From: Anthracocystis setariae
Lineage: Eukaryota; Basidiomycota; Ustilaginomycetes; Ustilaginales; Ustilaginaceae
NCBI GenBank assembly: GCA_928724745.1
Contig: CAKMXJ010000028.1
Location: 30,153 to 94,152, forward strand
Reading direction: 5' to 3'
Length of the DNA stretch: 64,000 bases
Positions 22,660-34,033 of the stretch are shown piece by piece. A program made the position numbers and the translations under genes. Below the pieces are notes generated by a model that was given only the letters and a program-made list of their open reading frames with translations, was not told the origin of the DNA and did not search any database. How positions within the stretch are numbered: position 1 is the stretch's first letter; the number at the start of each line of letters is the position of its first letter.

Positions 22660-23557
22660 TCAATGACAAAAAGACATGGAATTACAACGGGTCCTAAGGA
22701 CCCAAGGCATTTGAACCAGAAGCGCAAACAAGCCTGTTTTGAGGACCAGGGGCCTCACATTTATCAACAAGTTCTTTGGCCTGGCCAAGAAGCTTGATGA
22801 AGTAGGAGGGGTCCCACCTCTTGGGGGTGGGGTTCCTGCTTTGTGATGCCACAATTGCATCAATACAGATCTCCTTGGCTTTGTTGAGCTTGCCTCAGAG
22901 TTTGTCAACTGTGACCATCTTCTTGGTCCCTTTCCCTTCATATCCAAGTCCCCTGCATGGTTTGGAGATCACTATGCAGTGATTGCAGGACCCGCAGTTG
23001 GTTTCTCATTTCTTGCCTGATTGAGTAACCCTGGCGCCAAATGTGCAATGGACTCTGATGAGTTGGCATCCTTGACATCCGGGGTTCACAACTACCAGGC
23101 CGGGGTGTGGAGGTTGGTCAAGCGGGATGAAGTGTTGACAAGCGCTGAGTACAACCCCCGCTGGAACCACAAAACGCTTTTGCTTAGAGAAGGGTACCCC
23201 CGGAGTAAGTGGCCCCAACCATGCCAGGTGCAAGGGAAGGCAGTAATCCAGGGATCCGCCGCCAGGCTGTGCTTGGTTGTCCTGATGATTGGCTTTGGCA
23301 TTGGCTGCGGCAGCTGCAGCAGCGCCAACAACACGGCGGCAGGGAGCGGTCATGGTTGCTTCAATGAGCTTGATCGCTCTCATGGGATTGGTTTGGCAAG
23401 CTGGGATGCTTCGCTGTTCTTGCTTGTTGTTGTCCTTGTGATCGTAACTTGGATCCACCTCAAAGTCCCCGTCGATGAGGGAATTGTTGGAGTACAGGAA
23501 GAGAGCTCTTCCCTCGGTTGGTTTGCTCTCTCCCATGGTGGATGGTGCTGGCCTCAA
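22660..23557 (-). other. Degraded minus-strand ORFs downstream of CACTA-1 transposase
   Basis: Two open segments (23557-23006 and 22947-22660) are separated by a stop. Across the gap the translation is cysteine-rich (CQGCQLIR, NCGSCNHCIV). I do not recognise it. It could be a second CACTA gene or a fragment of another element. Confidence 0.3.
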
Positions 23558-23603
23558 CGCAGGGAGAGGTCGGCTGCAGAGGCGTAAGGGACAGGCGGCC
23601 TCA

Positions 23604-23952
23604 TGTTATGCTCCTGGGGTCTTAGAACCTTGGAACGTGGTTGTGCGTCTGTGTCGAGGCCAGGGGCGTGGTACCGGGTGTTGCTCCCAGGATTGTTGCC
23701 AAGATAGCGGAGCAGGGAGTTGGGAGAGCGGGAGAAGGTCTGTGATTTCCACCTACTAGAGTGAGTAAGCTAAAATACAATCAATGTCCTGATGTGAGTT
23801 CTCTGCTCACTGGAAGTGGGAATACATTGCCCCCCGGCCTCCCCTGGGGAATACCGCAGTTGACCCTGATCTCCCAATCCAGGAGGATAATTAGGGAACA
23901 CCGCCCTTAGCTACAATCCCCAAGACTCTCCCTCCAGCACTAAGTCATAACA
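23604..23952 (-). mobile_element. Solo LTR, G2 family, diverged
   Basis: About 349 bp, from TGTTATG to CATAACA, clearly homologous to the G2 LTR but with many substitutions and short indels. The flanks CCTCA and CTTCC do not match, so the TSD has decayed or a deletion followed. Confidence 0.8.
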
Positions 23953-25989
23953 CTTCCTTGCGCAGAACAACATTGTCCATGGACCTTGATGCAGTGTGTG
24001 GCACAATGTAGCGGCCAGGAAAAGACTTGCTACCGTTGTTGAGATGCTTGAGGAACAGCCCACACGTTTTGTTGTCCATCTCCTTCTTGTTGAGCTTTGT
24101 GGGAGTCTGCAGTTTGTTGTGTTTGCTGCGACTCTTTATATGACTGAGAAGGATTTCCTTGAAGAACAAGTCACTGGACTGTGACAGCAGATGACAAAGC
24201 TCTAGCTGATGTACCATCTTGCACATCAGTGTGAGCTCAAGCTGACCTCCTTTGTGCCCAGAGGTGTTGATCTTGCCAAGAATGCTGTTGTACCGTTCAA
24301 AGGGCAAGCACAAGAAGTTCCTCAGTGCTTCAAAGCATTGGATAGCATCTGAGACGTGCTCAACAAGGTGGTTGTTGAAGGTGAGCCAGCCATTATCAAG
24401 CATTTCCCTGCCCTTGGTGTTATAGCACAGGATGTACAAGTGCAGTAGCATCACTTTGTCCTTGATGAAATTGCCTTCCAGCATGTCCATGATGCAGCAA
24501 AGCAGCATGCCCATCTCAAAAATGTCCTTGACTGACTTGCTGCCTGTGATATACGGATGCTTTTGCTTGTCTTCTTGGGGCTGAAAGGGAGTGACTCACT
24601 CCCTTTGTGAATGAGCAAGTCTCCCCAGAGATCAAGCATGACAAATGGGAGGAGGCATTGGAAGAGTGTCATCTATTCCTCAGCCGTTGGCACGCCTCCT
24701 CCTCTATCACCTATCCTGCCATCTGGTTGCTTGATGCTGCTTGGAACCATCGTACACCATATCACAGTCTGTGCTTCTCCAAGTCTTCTGTTGATGTTAT
24801 TGCATAATTTGACAAATAACTTGTGCCAGAAACAATGGCAGATTCCCAAGTGGACCGCATGCATGGGATCCAGGGGTGCATCAAGCCGGCATTCAAAGTA
24901 CTTGAGGCCTGTAAATGGAGATGGCCTGGCAACATAGATAGCAGGAGCGTCTGTCTGAGCCAGCCAGGATTCAACTGCCTTGTCTTCCCACGCCTCTTGC
25001 AAGCCAAAGTGGTTGGTATGCTTTGGGCAATTGTGGCAGATATGCCCAGTGTGTCAGTTACCCAACCATCCCATCATCTTTGCTCAAGCTGGGCTGTCTG
25101 CTACAATCATGTTCAATTGCACTCAAACTGTACATCCTGTATGAAAGCAATGTGAATGGAATCATCAGTACCACACCTTTGTGAGAGCCAGGGGGCGTTG
25201 ATCAAGGCAAATGATTCTTCTTGCAAGGAGACTGCGGAATGAGGACGTGCTACTTACCTTCTGGGTGCAGAGCAGTCTGAATAGCGTCTCCTTTCTTGTC
25301 CATCTTGCGCAGATTGTCAACAATGAGCTGCAAGCACTGCTGAAGCACCTCGGCGTGCAGCTCTTTGTCACAGGACGATGTGGGGTCCACCTTAAGGGTG
25401 GGTTATAATTAACCTCACTGACATGCATGATAGCCTCATGTTAACGTGGACGGGCATTGGGATCCATACTGACGTACGAGTGAGCAAGCGCGGGTGAGCT
25501 TGAACACACGGATAACGTACAGTGTTGGCACAGGCATTACGAGGAGCTGGTCTCCGGTAGAAGAGGAGGACTTGATGCTCGCGGCTGGGTCGAGAGGTCA
25601 GTCTTATGTAAGTACGCGTGGGCCCTTGTACACACGCCGGTCGTTATAGTAGCGAGCTTGCTCATGACGGCAACAAGGGTTGAGCCTATGTTGCTAGGCG
25701 GGTATATAGGATCACACTTGTTGACGGGTGGATGAGCTGGAGACTCATCCACTCTACCAAATCTCTTACAGTTAGTACGTTCTCCATTCAGCACGTTTGT
25801 TGTCTCGGCAAGTAGCAATCACAGTACGGTTGCTACATCTTAGTGTGATTCCGTTCGAGTCGGCAAGCACTATATAACGACAGACCCATTAGTAACACAG
25901 GCACAAGCTGTGAGCACTAGCTACACCATCTCGGTTAGAGACTCCAACAAACACCAGCATTTGCATCGACGTCTCCTACAGCAATCCCC

Positions 25990-26426
25990 TGTTAAGCGCC
26001 AAGGGTCTGACAACCTCCTGACTGTTTGGCGTGGCACGCGGTGTGCGAGGCTTGGGGCTTGAGGGCGCGTGGCGGGAGTGGTGGCCACGAGAGTCACCGA
26101 GCACGATCCTGAGGTTAACGGTTCTACCGTTGGGTCTGATATTCGCTATTACTCAAGGTAACTAAGAATACATTCGACGAGCGGACGACAGGGAGGTGGC
26201 GCGCAGCTACTCACTTATAAAGCATCACGCGTGCCGCGCGGCGCGCAACGGAACGTAGGCCGCGCGCGGTCCTGACTCGCGAGGTGGACCTTGTCATGTC
26301 ACGCGTGGCACGCCCCCTCCTGCACGGCGTACCGCGCGGCGCGCCCCAGTGGCCACACATCGCGCGGCACGCACCTGGCGGCACTCTCGTGGCGCGCTGG
26401 CTGGGGCCCCCCATCCAGCCGTAACA
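25990..26426 (-). repeat. G3 3' LTR
   Basis: 437 bp, TG...CA, apparently identical to 34034-34470. A C-run (purine tract on the element strand) follows at 26427-26437. Confidence 0.93.
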
Positions 26427-26702
26427 TTACCCCCCCGCCTCGGGGTGCGCGCACTCCGGAGCGCGCAGTCCCACTCGCGGCGGCGGGCGGGAGTGGTCCC
26501 AAAAATTTTCACTCGTGGGGCGTGGCGCGGCGCACGCGTCGATCGCTGGGCGCACAAAGCGTTGCGCAGCGGAGGGACTCAGCCTCATTTGGGTGCTGCG
26601 GCTCACAATGGCCGATCGACGGGGGCGTACACTTCTCCCTCCTTCCACCACCTGACTACATCTCGACCTCTTACGCTGGGACACCGAGTTAGCTGAACAA
26701 CG

Positions 26703-28565
26703 ATGACCACCAATAGTAAGTATGAACACGTTTGGGGTACGGCACCTGCGGCGAGGCGTTGACTGACGCGTGGCTCTGAATTTCCGGTTCCTGTGTCTGG
26801 CCAGCCGACACGCCTTCGAACGAGAAGACGCGCGCTGAAGCTGAGGCCGCGTCCACCCTTCGTGCAATCTTGGCCGTGGTCCCCGATCCTCGGGCAAGCA
26901 GCGATACCGCCGTCCCGCCCCCGGTGGTGGCTGTGGCCGGGCCCCCTCCAGCTGCACCCTCTCCAACCGACAAGGCCGGTAAGTAGCCCCTTCCCTTGGC
27001 GCTTTGATCCGGTGTACGTACTGACTCCGATCTTCCCGGTGGGGATGCGGTGTCTGACAGCACCCGTAACGCCGAGCACTCCCGTGATTGAGATCCCTTC
27101 TTCGCCGCCGCCCCAGGTTTGCGATGGTGCACCTTCCCCCAAAGTGCGCGATCCCCCTTCCCCCGAGGCTCGCGACCGAGCTCCCTCCCCCATCGACGAT
27201 CGCGCCGACCAGAGTCAATTCCGCTATCAAGTGTGGGAGATCCTGCCGTGGGGCGAGCGGAGCTGCCCTATCGTGGACTCCCTGATGCGGGAGCGCAAAG
27301 ACCAGCCCATCGGCGACGTCCCCTTCGTGGTACGTCTCATCAAGGCCGCTCTGGTGCTCAGTGATCCCGATTGCGAGGAATTCATGGCTCCCTGCTATGC
27401 ATGCGAGCATAAGGGCTGCGACGCCGCGGCATGCCACGTGGATCCCGAGCGTGGCGCCGTGACGGGCAAGCGCGACGCTGGCGCCAGGATTCCCGAAGAG
27501 ATCGCCCGAGCCTTCGAGGGCATGCCGACGCCTTGCAGCGCGTGCGGCACGAAACGTAAGTGCGACTGGCGCGGCAGGATCCCGTGGCTGGGGAATCGGC
27601 TCGAGGGCCCGTGGCTGATGGAAGCCTACCTCTGGATGCGCGTCCTGGGCCACCGTCCTAACCCCGCCCTGACCCCGTCGATGGTGCCGGTCGGCTCCCT
27701 CCCGCCCTACATGGAGACTGAGCGCGCCGCCGTCGTGCAGCGCTACGCCAGGCGCCGTTGGCCGCGTACCAGTCGCCGGACTAGGGCCGACCGAAGCGAT
27801 GACAACGAGAGCAGTGAGAGCGATGGCGAATCCGTGGAGGAGGAGCCCGAGCCCGCTACCCCCAGCCCCCGCGCGACCCGTGCTACCCGAGCCCGGGCTG
27901 CCGACCGTCCCCGTCCCCTGAGCTCGCCTAAGGCTCCTCGTCCCCGCCGCGCTGCCGCGCGTAAACCCCTCAGCGCCGCCCCGGGGGTGAGCGCTACCAT
28001 CCGCGCGACGCCGCGTAGTCGTGACGAGGAAGCTGGGGGGTCGTCGTCCCTGGGTTCCAATCCGCCGGCGCCATCGGCTTCTTACCGGAAACAGGCGGTG
28101 CATCTCCAGCGCAGCACGGAGGCCATCGAGCGCGCGCTCGACGATCTCAAGGTTACGATTCGGCAGTGCGCCGCCGCTGGCCTGCTGGAGGGTATGGACG
28201 TGCAGTCTTCCACCATGAAGCGGCACCTGATGATGCTGGAGTCTACGCCCGCCGCCCTGCGAACGACGCTGCACGAGCTTGTAGACTACTGGCGGGTGAG
28301 CGGCCCCGCGTATCTGATTGCCTCGGACTCGTCGGACTCGGACAGCGCGTCCCATGTTGCCGCTGCTCGCGAGCGTGTTGGGCGCCTTCTGGATCGCGCG
28401 CCACCGACTGGCGTCCCGCACCCGGCTGCTGACTCTCCCGTCGCTGCGGTACCCGCGCGCCGCGCGTCGCCCTCGTCCCCCTTGGCGGCGGAGGCTCCTC
28501 GCACGCCGAAGCGTCCGCGCCGGCAAGCGCTTCTTGATGGTGGAGAGGACGCGGCTCCGGCCTGA
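26703..28565 (+). CDS. G3 antisense Cys-cluster protein, two introns
   Basis: Exon 1 is 26703-26715. Intron 1 is 26716-26804 (GTAAGT...GGCCAG). Exon 2 is 26805-26978. Intron 2 is 26979-27060 (GTAAGT, CTGAC-like site, GACAG). Exon 3 is 27061-28565. Together they give 563 residues, with phases that join correctly and no stops. The N-terminus is Pro/Ala-rich and disordered. The centre has PCYACEHKGCDAAAC, then PCSACGTKRKCDWRGRIP, then GPWLMEAYLWMRVLG and HRPNP, which align with the G2 antisense protein. The C-terminal part is Arg/Ser-rich with an amphipathic stretch near residue 460. It is probably a nuclear nucleic-acid-binding protein of unknown role. It converges on gag-pol with a 432-bp spacer. 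Confidence 0.75.
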
Positions 28566-28997
28566 GTCCTCAACTGTACCGCGCGCCCCTTGCACTGTTT
28601 CCCCAACGTCTGCTGGCCGGCTCCGGTGACCCCGTGGCTGGCCGTGAAATCCAAAATGCTTCCCGTGCTGTTGTGCCTGTGTCGTAGCGTTCGTGTCTGA
28701 ATTACGGTGAGGAGTGAGCGTGGCGAGGTCCCGTGAGTGCTGTGGCGCGCGGGGTTCCAGGACCTCTGGCGTGCCGCGCGGTAGTGGGGGGCTGTGTGAG
28801 GGCAGCGGGCACGCCCGTAAGGGTGGCGAGCACGCCGTGAGTAAGCCGGCGCGAGGCGGGCTGGAAGCTCGTCCTGGGGGTGCGCGCGCCAACGACGGTG
28901 GCGAGCGCGCCATAAGCAGGACGACGCGAGGCGGGTTAGGGGTTCGCCCTGAGGGAGCGCGCGGCCTTGGGAGGTTGCCGCTAGCCCCCGGCCGCCG
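28566..28997. other. G3 convergent spacer
   Basis: A non-coding stretch between the stops of the antisense gene and gag-pol, GC-rich, with imperfect repeats of about 70 bp (GGCGAGC...GCGAGGCGGG at about 28825 and 28900). No RNA gene was recognised. Confidence 0.5.
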
Positions 28998-31900
28998 TCA
29001 GGCCTGACTCCGTCCCGTGGGCGCTCCTGGGTGCGACCTGTGGAATTCGTCCACCAGCTCTTGGCTATTGGCGAGGTGATGCGCTGGCTCCCATGTGGGC
29101 TCATCATAACCGGCCCACTTGACCTGGTACTCGAGGCCCCGTCTGCTCGTTCGTGCCTCCAGCAGTCGTTCCACCTCAAAGTCTTGGCGGTCGTCTTGGA
29201 GGTTGGTGGCTTGTGGCGCGTGCTCCGTGGGGCGCGCGCCCGCTGGGTATGGCTCGAGCAAGCTCACATGGAATACCGGGTGAACGCGGGAGCCTGCTGG
29301 CAGGTCCAACCTGTACGCGCGCTGGCCCACGGCCTCTAGAACCGTAAATGGTCCGGCGAGGGGGTTGGACAGCTTCTTGGACGGTCTGTCCTGGCGCAGG
29401 TGTCTGGTGCGCAGCAGTACTTGGTCACCCCCGGTGTAAGACCGATCCGTCCTGGATCGGTTTGCGAGGCTCGCCATGGCGCGCGCGGCACGCGCGATGT
29501 TGTCCTGGCAGGACGCGATGAGCACCTGCAGGGAAGCCGGGGAGGGTGGCGCACCATCGGGGGCGAGCGCGGGGGAACCCGGGAGCGTTTTGGGCGTAAA
29601 ACCAAAAAGGGGAAGGGTGGATGGAAGGCCGGTAGCGCCAGCGGGGCGGTTGTTGATGGCAAGCTGCGCGTGCGGGAGCCACGCGGCCCAGTCATCCTGC
29701 TGGTAGTTGACGTAGAGGCGCAAAAAGACCTCCAGGGTTTGATTGGTACGCTCGGTTTGGCCGTCAGTTTGAGGGTGATAGGCCGTGGATAGTGCCGGGC
29801 GGACCTGGAGTTGCTGTAGCACCGCTCGCCAGAGGGAGGCGATGAAAGTGCGCCCGCGGTCGGAGACAATCTGGTCAGGCAACCCAAAATAACAGAACAC
29901 ACTTGTAAAGAGCATGCGTGCGAGGTCGGGAACGGTGTCGGATTGCCGCGCTGGGATAAAAATCACAAACTTGGTGAGGCGGTCTACGACTACAAGGATG
30001 GAATCGAAGAGTGTGCCGCCCACGCGCGAGCGCGGGAGGCCCTCGATGTGATCCATGGAGATGGACCCGAACGGACGGTCGGGCGCGCCCAACGGGAGTA
30101 GCAGCCCGTAAGGTTTATGGCGCGGGGCTTTGGCGCGCTTGCAGGCAGAGCAGGTGGCGACGTAGGTGACAACATCTTGCGCGAGGGTGGGCCAGCTGTG
30201 GTGGCGGCGGACGAGCGCGGTGGTAGTAGCCACGCCGGGGTGCCCCGCGGTGGGGTGGTCATGATAGCGGGACAGAATGGCGGCGATGTCAGCCGCGCTG
30301 GAAGGGGTGGCCGGAAAGGCGGTCGCCGGGAGGAGAGCCGCGCGGCGCGCGGCCGGGGCCGGGAAGTTGACGGGGTCGGCGCCGGTTGTCTCGGGGTGGA
30401 CGAACAGGGAGGGCGGCAAGAGGGTAGCTACATTAGCGGGGTCGCCATGGCGTTGGGCGTCCGCGAGGTTTGGGTGGCCATCGGATCGGCGTGACAGAGC
30501 GTCCGGCCGCGCGGCCTCTGTACCCGGGCGGTAGGTGATGGAGAATGCGAACTCCGCCAGGGCGATGCCCCAACGGGCCTGACGGCGATTGAGCTGGCGC
30601 TTGGTTTGGAAGTACTGGAGAGCTTGGTGGTCCGTGAGGACATCAAACGGTGCGTGCAGCCCGTGTAAGTAGTGGCGCCACGCTTGAAGGGAGTCGACGA
30701 TGGCCAGGAGCTCCTTATCGTGGATCTCGTAGTTGCGCTCGGCAGGCTGCATCTTCCGTGACCAATACGCCACTGGGTGGAGACGGTGCGTGCTCGGGCG
30801 CGGCGCTGTTGTAGTGGCGGGGTTGATTGGGTACCATTGGGACAGGACGGCCGCCACGACGTAGTCACTGGCGTCGGTTTCCACTACTGTGGGCAGCGCT
30901 GGGTCAAAATGTTGCAGGATAGGAGCCGTGGTGAATGCGCGCTTGAGGGTCTCGAATGCGGCCAGCTCGGAGGGCTCTAAGGAGATGCGCCCGCTTGCTT
31001 TGCCCTTGAGGCGGTCTGTGAGCGGGCGAGCCACGCGCGAATAGTGTTTGATGAATCGTCGGTAGAAGTTGGCAAAGCCAAGGAATACCTGGATGTCACG
31101 AATGGTCGTGGGTGCGGGCCAGGTAGTTACGGCCTCGACCTTCGCCGGGTCCATGGAGATACCGGCCGGGCTGACTCGGTAGCCCAGGAACTCCACCGAG
31201 GTGACCCCAAATTCGCACTTGTCGGCAGCGCAATATAGCTGGTTATGGCGCAAACGGCGGAGCACCTCGCGCACGTGTGTGTCGTGCTCGGCGGGATCGC
31301 GGGAGAACACGAGGATGTCGTCCAGGTACACCACCACGGACACGTCGAGCAGGTCGTGCAGGATGTGGTTCATTAAGCGCTGGAACGTAGATGGCGCGTT
31401 GCACAACCCGAATGGCATTACCATGTATTCGAAACTACCGTAGCGCGTGCGGAATGCCGTTTTCCATTCGTGCCCCTCCTTGATACGGAGGAGGTTGTAC
31501 GCCCCCTTCAGGTCGAGCTTGGTGAAGACGCGCGCTTGCGCGAGGCAGTCCAAGTGTTCGGCAATGAGGGGTATGGGGTACTTGTCTTTGATGGTCACGC
31601 TGTTGAGCGCGCGGTAGTCGACGCACGGTCGGAGGCGACCGTCTTTCTTAGGTACGAAGATGATAGGGGCCGCGGCGGGGCTCTGCGATTCCCGAATGAA
31701 CCCAATAGCAAGCATCTTGTCAATGTACTTCTTGAGCTCATCGAGCTCGCGTGCGGACAGGGAGTATAGTGGCCCGTGTGGGATCTTGGCTCCCGGCAGG
31801 AGGTTGATCTCGTGGTCCTGGGGGCGCGGGCGCGGCAGGATGTCGGCGTTGGCCTCATTGAACACCTCCGCAAACTCCTGGTACGCAGCGGGGATGTCCT

Positions 31901-33995
31901 TAGTCGATGGTGCGGCGGCGAGCTCGTCCGCGTGCGCCTGGACAAGGACGCAGTGTTCGGCGGCATTGTCGGTAAACGGCAGCGGGGGGATGGCCCCGGC
32001 CGGGGGCGTCGCGGGCTCATGCTCGCCTTGCCCGGGCAGGGGAAATTGCATGGCGCGAGCCTCGTAGTCGAGGACGGGGCGCGTGGCCTCGATCCAGTCC
32101 AAGCCTAAGATGACGTCGTAGCTCGATATGCGCGGGGCCACAAAGAAGCGGTGGTGGGGGGCGACAGTGAGGCCCGCCAGCCCCACGGCTGCCCTGCAGG
32201 TATGAGTGATGGGCTCCGAGGCTGCGTCGAACGTCGCTGTCTTAACCGGAGTGGCCAACCCGTGCAGGTCGATGCCCGCGCCCTCGAGGAGATCCTTCGC
32301 CACGAAGGACGCGGTAGCGCCGCCGTCGATGAGAGCGCGCGCCCGCAGGTGGTCAATGGTGACCCAGCACTCGTAGGCCGGAATGCTGGGGTGACGACTC
32401 ACACGGATGTGGTCGCCCCGAACAGATGGCTCCGCGATGGGTTCCAGTGCGGCGACATGCGTGCGGAGTGGGAACCAGTCGGGGTGAGTCAGTAGTTGTG
32501 CCACGGCCGCGCGCGGAGGGAAAAGGGCGTCTTCAAAACCCAGGGGATCGAGGGTGGGGTCGTAGACCGCTTCGTCGTAGGCATCCCTTTCGGCCGGGGG
32601 GTCGCACTCGGTAGGCGCGTGGTCTGAAGAGGGGTCTTCTCCTTCGGGCGGCAGGAGGTAGTTGCCTGTGGTGGGCTCAACCGTAATGACATTAGCGCGC
32701 AGCGCGCGCTCCTGTGTGGCCTGTGGACAATCGCGCGCGAGGTGCTTCTCGCCACAGGTGTAGCACAGGTTGTTCTCGCGCCGGTAGCGGCGTGTGTCCT
32801 CCGTGAGCTTCTGCAAAGCCGTGTTGGCGCGGGCCGGAGCATGGAAAGTTGGGCGCGCGGCGGCCGGGGCGGCGGCGGGGCGGGCGGCGTTCAGCCCACC
32901 AGTCGGGGCTCCCGTCGGGGTCGTACCGGGCTCCGGTCGGGGGCGCTCGTCATTGCGGCCCGTCGCGCGGCCCGGAATGTGGGCGGTTCCGGCTGAGTCG
33001 AGGCCGGTTTCGAGCATCTGCTGCTCGGTGCGTACAGCAGCGTTGATGTACTCCTGCAGGTCGTGGGTCTGCACATGTAGGAGGTGACGCCGGAACGTCT
33101 CGCGGAGTCCCAGCTGGAACGTAGTGAGCAGCTGCTGCTTGTCGGTAGCGTTGGCTCGCGTGGCCAGCGCCTGAAACTCGGCAGCGAAGCGGCTGACGCT
33201 CCCGGTTTGACGCAGCTTCTGCAGCTGCATCCTGGCCGTATGTCCTGGGTGAGGATCGCCGTACGTGCGGCGTAGGGACCCGCAGTAGCGCGGCCAGTCG
33301 TGGAAGATCGGGTCGTGGGGGCTCGCCTGGCGCATGTTGCGCAGGTGGTCGCGAGGCGCGCCACCCACGTGTGCCAGGGCCCAGAGGACCCGGCGATTGT
33401 CTGTGGCAAAGCGTGCCGGGTTGAGGTCGAAGTGCAGCTCGCACTGCTCAATGTAGGCCTCCAGCTCTTCACGCTTACCGTCCCAGTCGGGGGCAGCGAT
33501 GCGGAGTTCGGGAGCTTTGTCGAGGCTCGCGTCCAGGGGAGCGATCCACGGCACCAGAGGGGGGGCCGGGAGGGAGTACCCAGGCTGCGGCTCGCGGGCG
33601 TGGTGGGGGTCCTGCTCCATCCGGCGGGTGGCTCGCTCGTAGCGCTGCTCGGATGTCTCGCGATCCGTCGCCGGGTTGGGAGCCTCTCTGGGGGGCTCCG
33701 CTTCGGCGGCCCTGGGCGAGCGCTGGGAGGGGGTAGCCGCGGGGGGTGGTTGGCCTCTTTGCTCGCGGCGCAGCGCGCGCATCTCCAGGACCAATTCCTG
33801 CAGGACGGCCATTTGCTCCTGGAGCACCGCCATCAGCGGGACGGCGGCCTCCGGGGCGGGCGCGGGGGAGTTGGTGGTGGTCGCGCTCGCCGAGGAGGGT
33901 GCGACGACCACGGGAGGATCTTCCCCGGCGGAGGACCAGTCGTCCAAGGGGTTTTGGTTAGCGACCTGGCTGCGAGTCACCGGCATGGGGAGCAT
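28998..33995 (-). CDS. G3 Gag-Pol polyprotein, intact
   Basis: One frame from the ATG at 33995 gives 1665 residues; upstream in-frame ATGs to 34148 lie in the LTR and are unlikely starts. Approximate domains are gag capsid-like 120-330, zinc knuckle CYTCGEKHLARDC 406-420 (CX2CX3HX4C, one residue shorter than canonical), protease ALIDGGATASFV 550-562, RT from 760 with VVYLDDILVFS near 888, RNase H TDASDY near 1037, integrase HHCC finger 1240-1295, D,D,E motifs DHIEG, SDRGRTF and GQTERTN about 1310-1410, and chromodomain YQVKWAGYDEPTWEP about 1600-1660. All key residues are present. It makes the particle and copies and inserts the element. Confidence 0.93.
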   Translation of the reverse strand: MLPMPVTRSQVANQNPLDDWSSAGEDPPVVVAPSSASATTTNSPAPAPEAAVPLMAVLQEQMAVLQELVLEMRALRREQRGQPPPAATPSQRSPRAAEAEPPREAPNPATDRETSEQRYERATRRMEQDPHHAREPQPGYSLPAPPLVPWIAPLDASLDKAPELRIAAPDWDGKREELEAYIEQCELHFDLNPARFATDNRRVLWALAHVGGAPRDHLRNMRQASPHDPIFHDWPRYCGSLRRTYGDPHPGHTARMQLQKLRQTGSVSRFAAEFQALATRANATDKQQLLTTFQLGLRETFRRHLLHVQTHDLQEYINAAVRTEQQMLETGLDSAGTAHIPGRATGRNDERPRPEPGTTPTGAPTGGLNAARPAAAPAAARPTFHAPARANTALQKLTEDTRRYRRENNLCYTCGEKHLARDCPQATQERALRANVITVEPTTGNYLLPPEGEDPSSDHAPTECDPPAERDAYDEAVYDPTLDPLGFEDALFPPRAAVAQLLTHPDWFPLRTHVAALEPIAEPSVRGDHIRVSRHPSIPAYECWVTIDHLRARALIDGGATASFVAKDLLEGAGIDLHGLATPVKTATFDAASEPITHTCRAAVGLAGLTVAPHHRFFVAPRISSYDVILGLDWIEATRPVLDYEARAMQFPLPGQGEHEPATPPAGAIPPLPFTDNAAEHCVLVQAHADELAAAPSTKDIPAAYQEFAEVFNEANADILPRPRPQDHEINLLPGAKIPHGPLYSLSARELDELKKYIDKMLAIGFIRESQSPAAAPIIFVPKKDGRLRPCVDYRALNSVTIKDKYPIPLIAEHLDCLAQARVFTKLDLKGAYNLLRIKEGHEWKTAFRTRYGSFEYMVMPFGLCNAPSTFQRLMNHILHDLLDVSVVVYLDDILVFSRDPAEHDTHVREVLRRLRHNQLYCAADKCEFGVTSVEFLGYRVSPAGISMDPAKVEAVTTWPAPTTIRDIQVFLGFANFYRRFIKHYSRVARPLTDRLKGKASGRISLEPSELAAFETLKRAFTTAPILQHFDPALPTVVETDASDYVVAAVLSQWYPINPATTTAPRPSTHRLHPVAYWSRKMQPAERNYEIHDKELLAIVDSLQAWRHYLHGLHAPFDVLTDHQALQYFQTKRQLNRRQARWGIALAEFAFSITYRPGTEAARPDALSRRSDGHPNLADAQRHGDPANVATLLPPSLFVHPETTGADPVNFPAPAARRAALLPATAFPATPSSAADIAAILSRYHDHPTAGHPGVATTTALVRRHHSWPTLAQDVVTYVATCSACKRAKAPRHKPYGLLLPLGAPDRPFGSISMDHIEGLPRSRVGGTLFDSILVVVDRLTKFVIFIPARQSDTVPDLARMLFTSVFCYFGLPDQIVSDRGRTFIASLWRAVLQQLQVRPALSTAYHPQTDGQTERTNQTLEVFLRLYVNYQQDDWAAWLPHAQLAINNRPAGATGLPSTLPLFGFTPKTLPGSPALAPDGAPPSPASLQVLIASCQDNIARAARAMASLANRSRTDRSYTGGDQVLLRTRHLRQDRPSKKLSNPLAGPFTVLEAVGQRAYRLDLPAGSRVHPVFHVSLLEPYPAGARPTEHAPQATNLQDDRQDFEVERLLEARTSRRGLEYQVKWAGYDEPTWEPAHHLANSQELVDEFHRSHPGAPTGRSQA

Positions 33996-34033
33996 TGTTT
34001 GAGCGTGCGGGGTGACGGGTAGGTCGAATGTAA

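Noticed and set aside
23021..23587. 188-codon plus-strand ORF as a gene
   Set aside because: It overlaps an equally long minus-strand frame in a transposon remnant and has no motif.
28286..29179. 297-codon minus-strand open frame overlapping the G3 antisense gene and the end of gag-pol
   Set aside because: No recognisable domain. It is a shadow of the two real genes in a GC-rich region.
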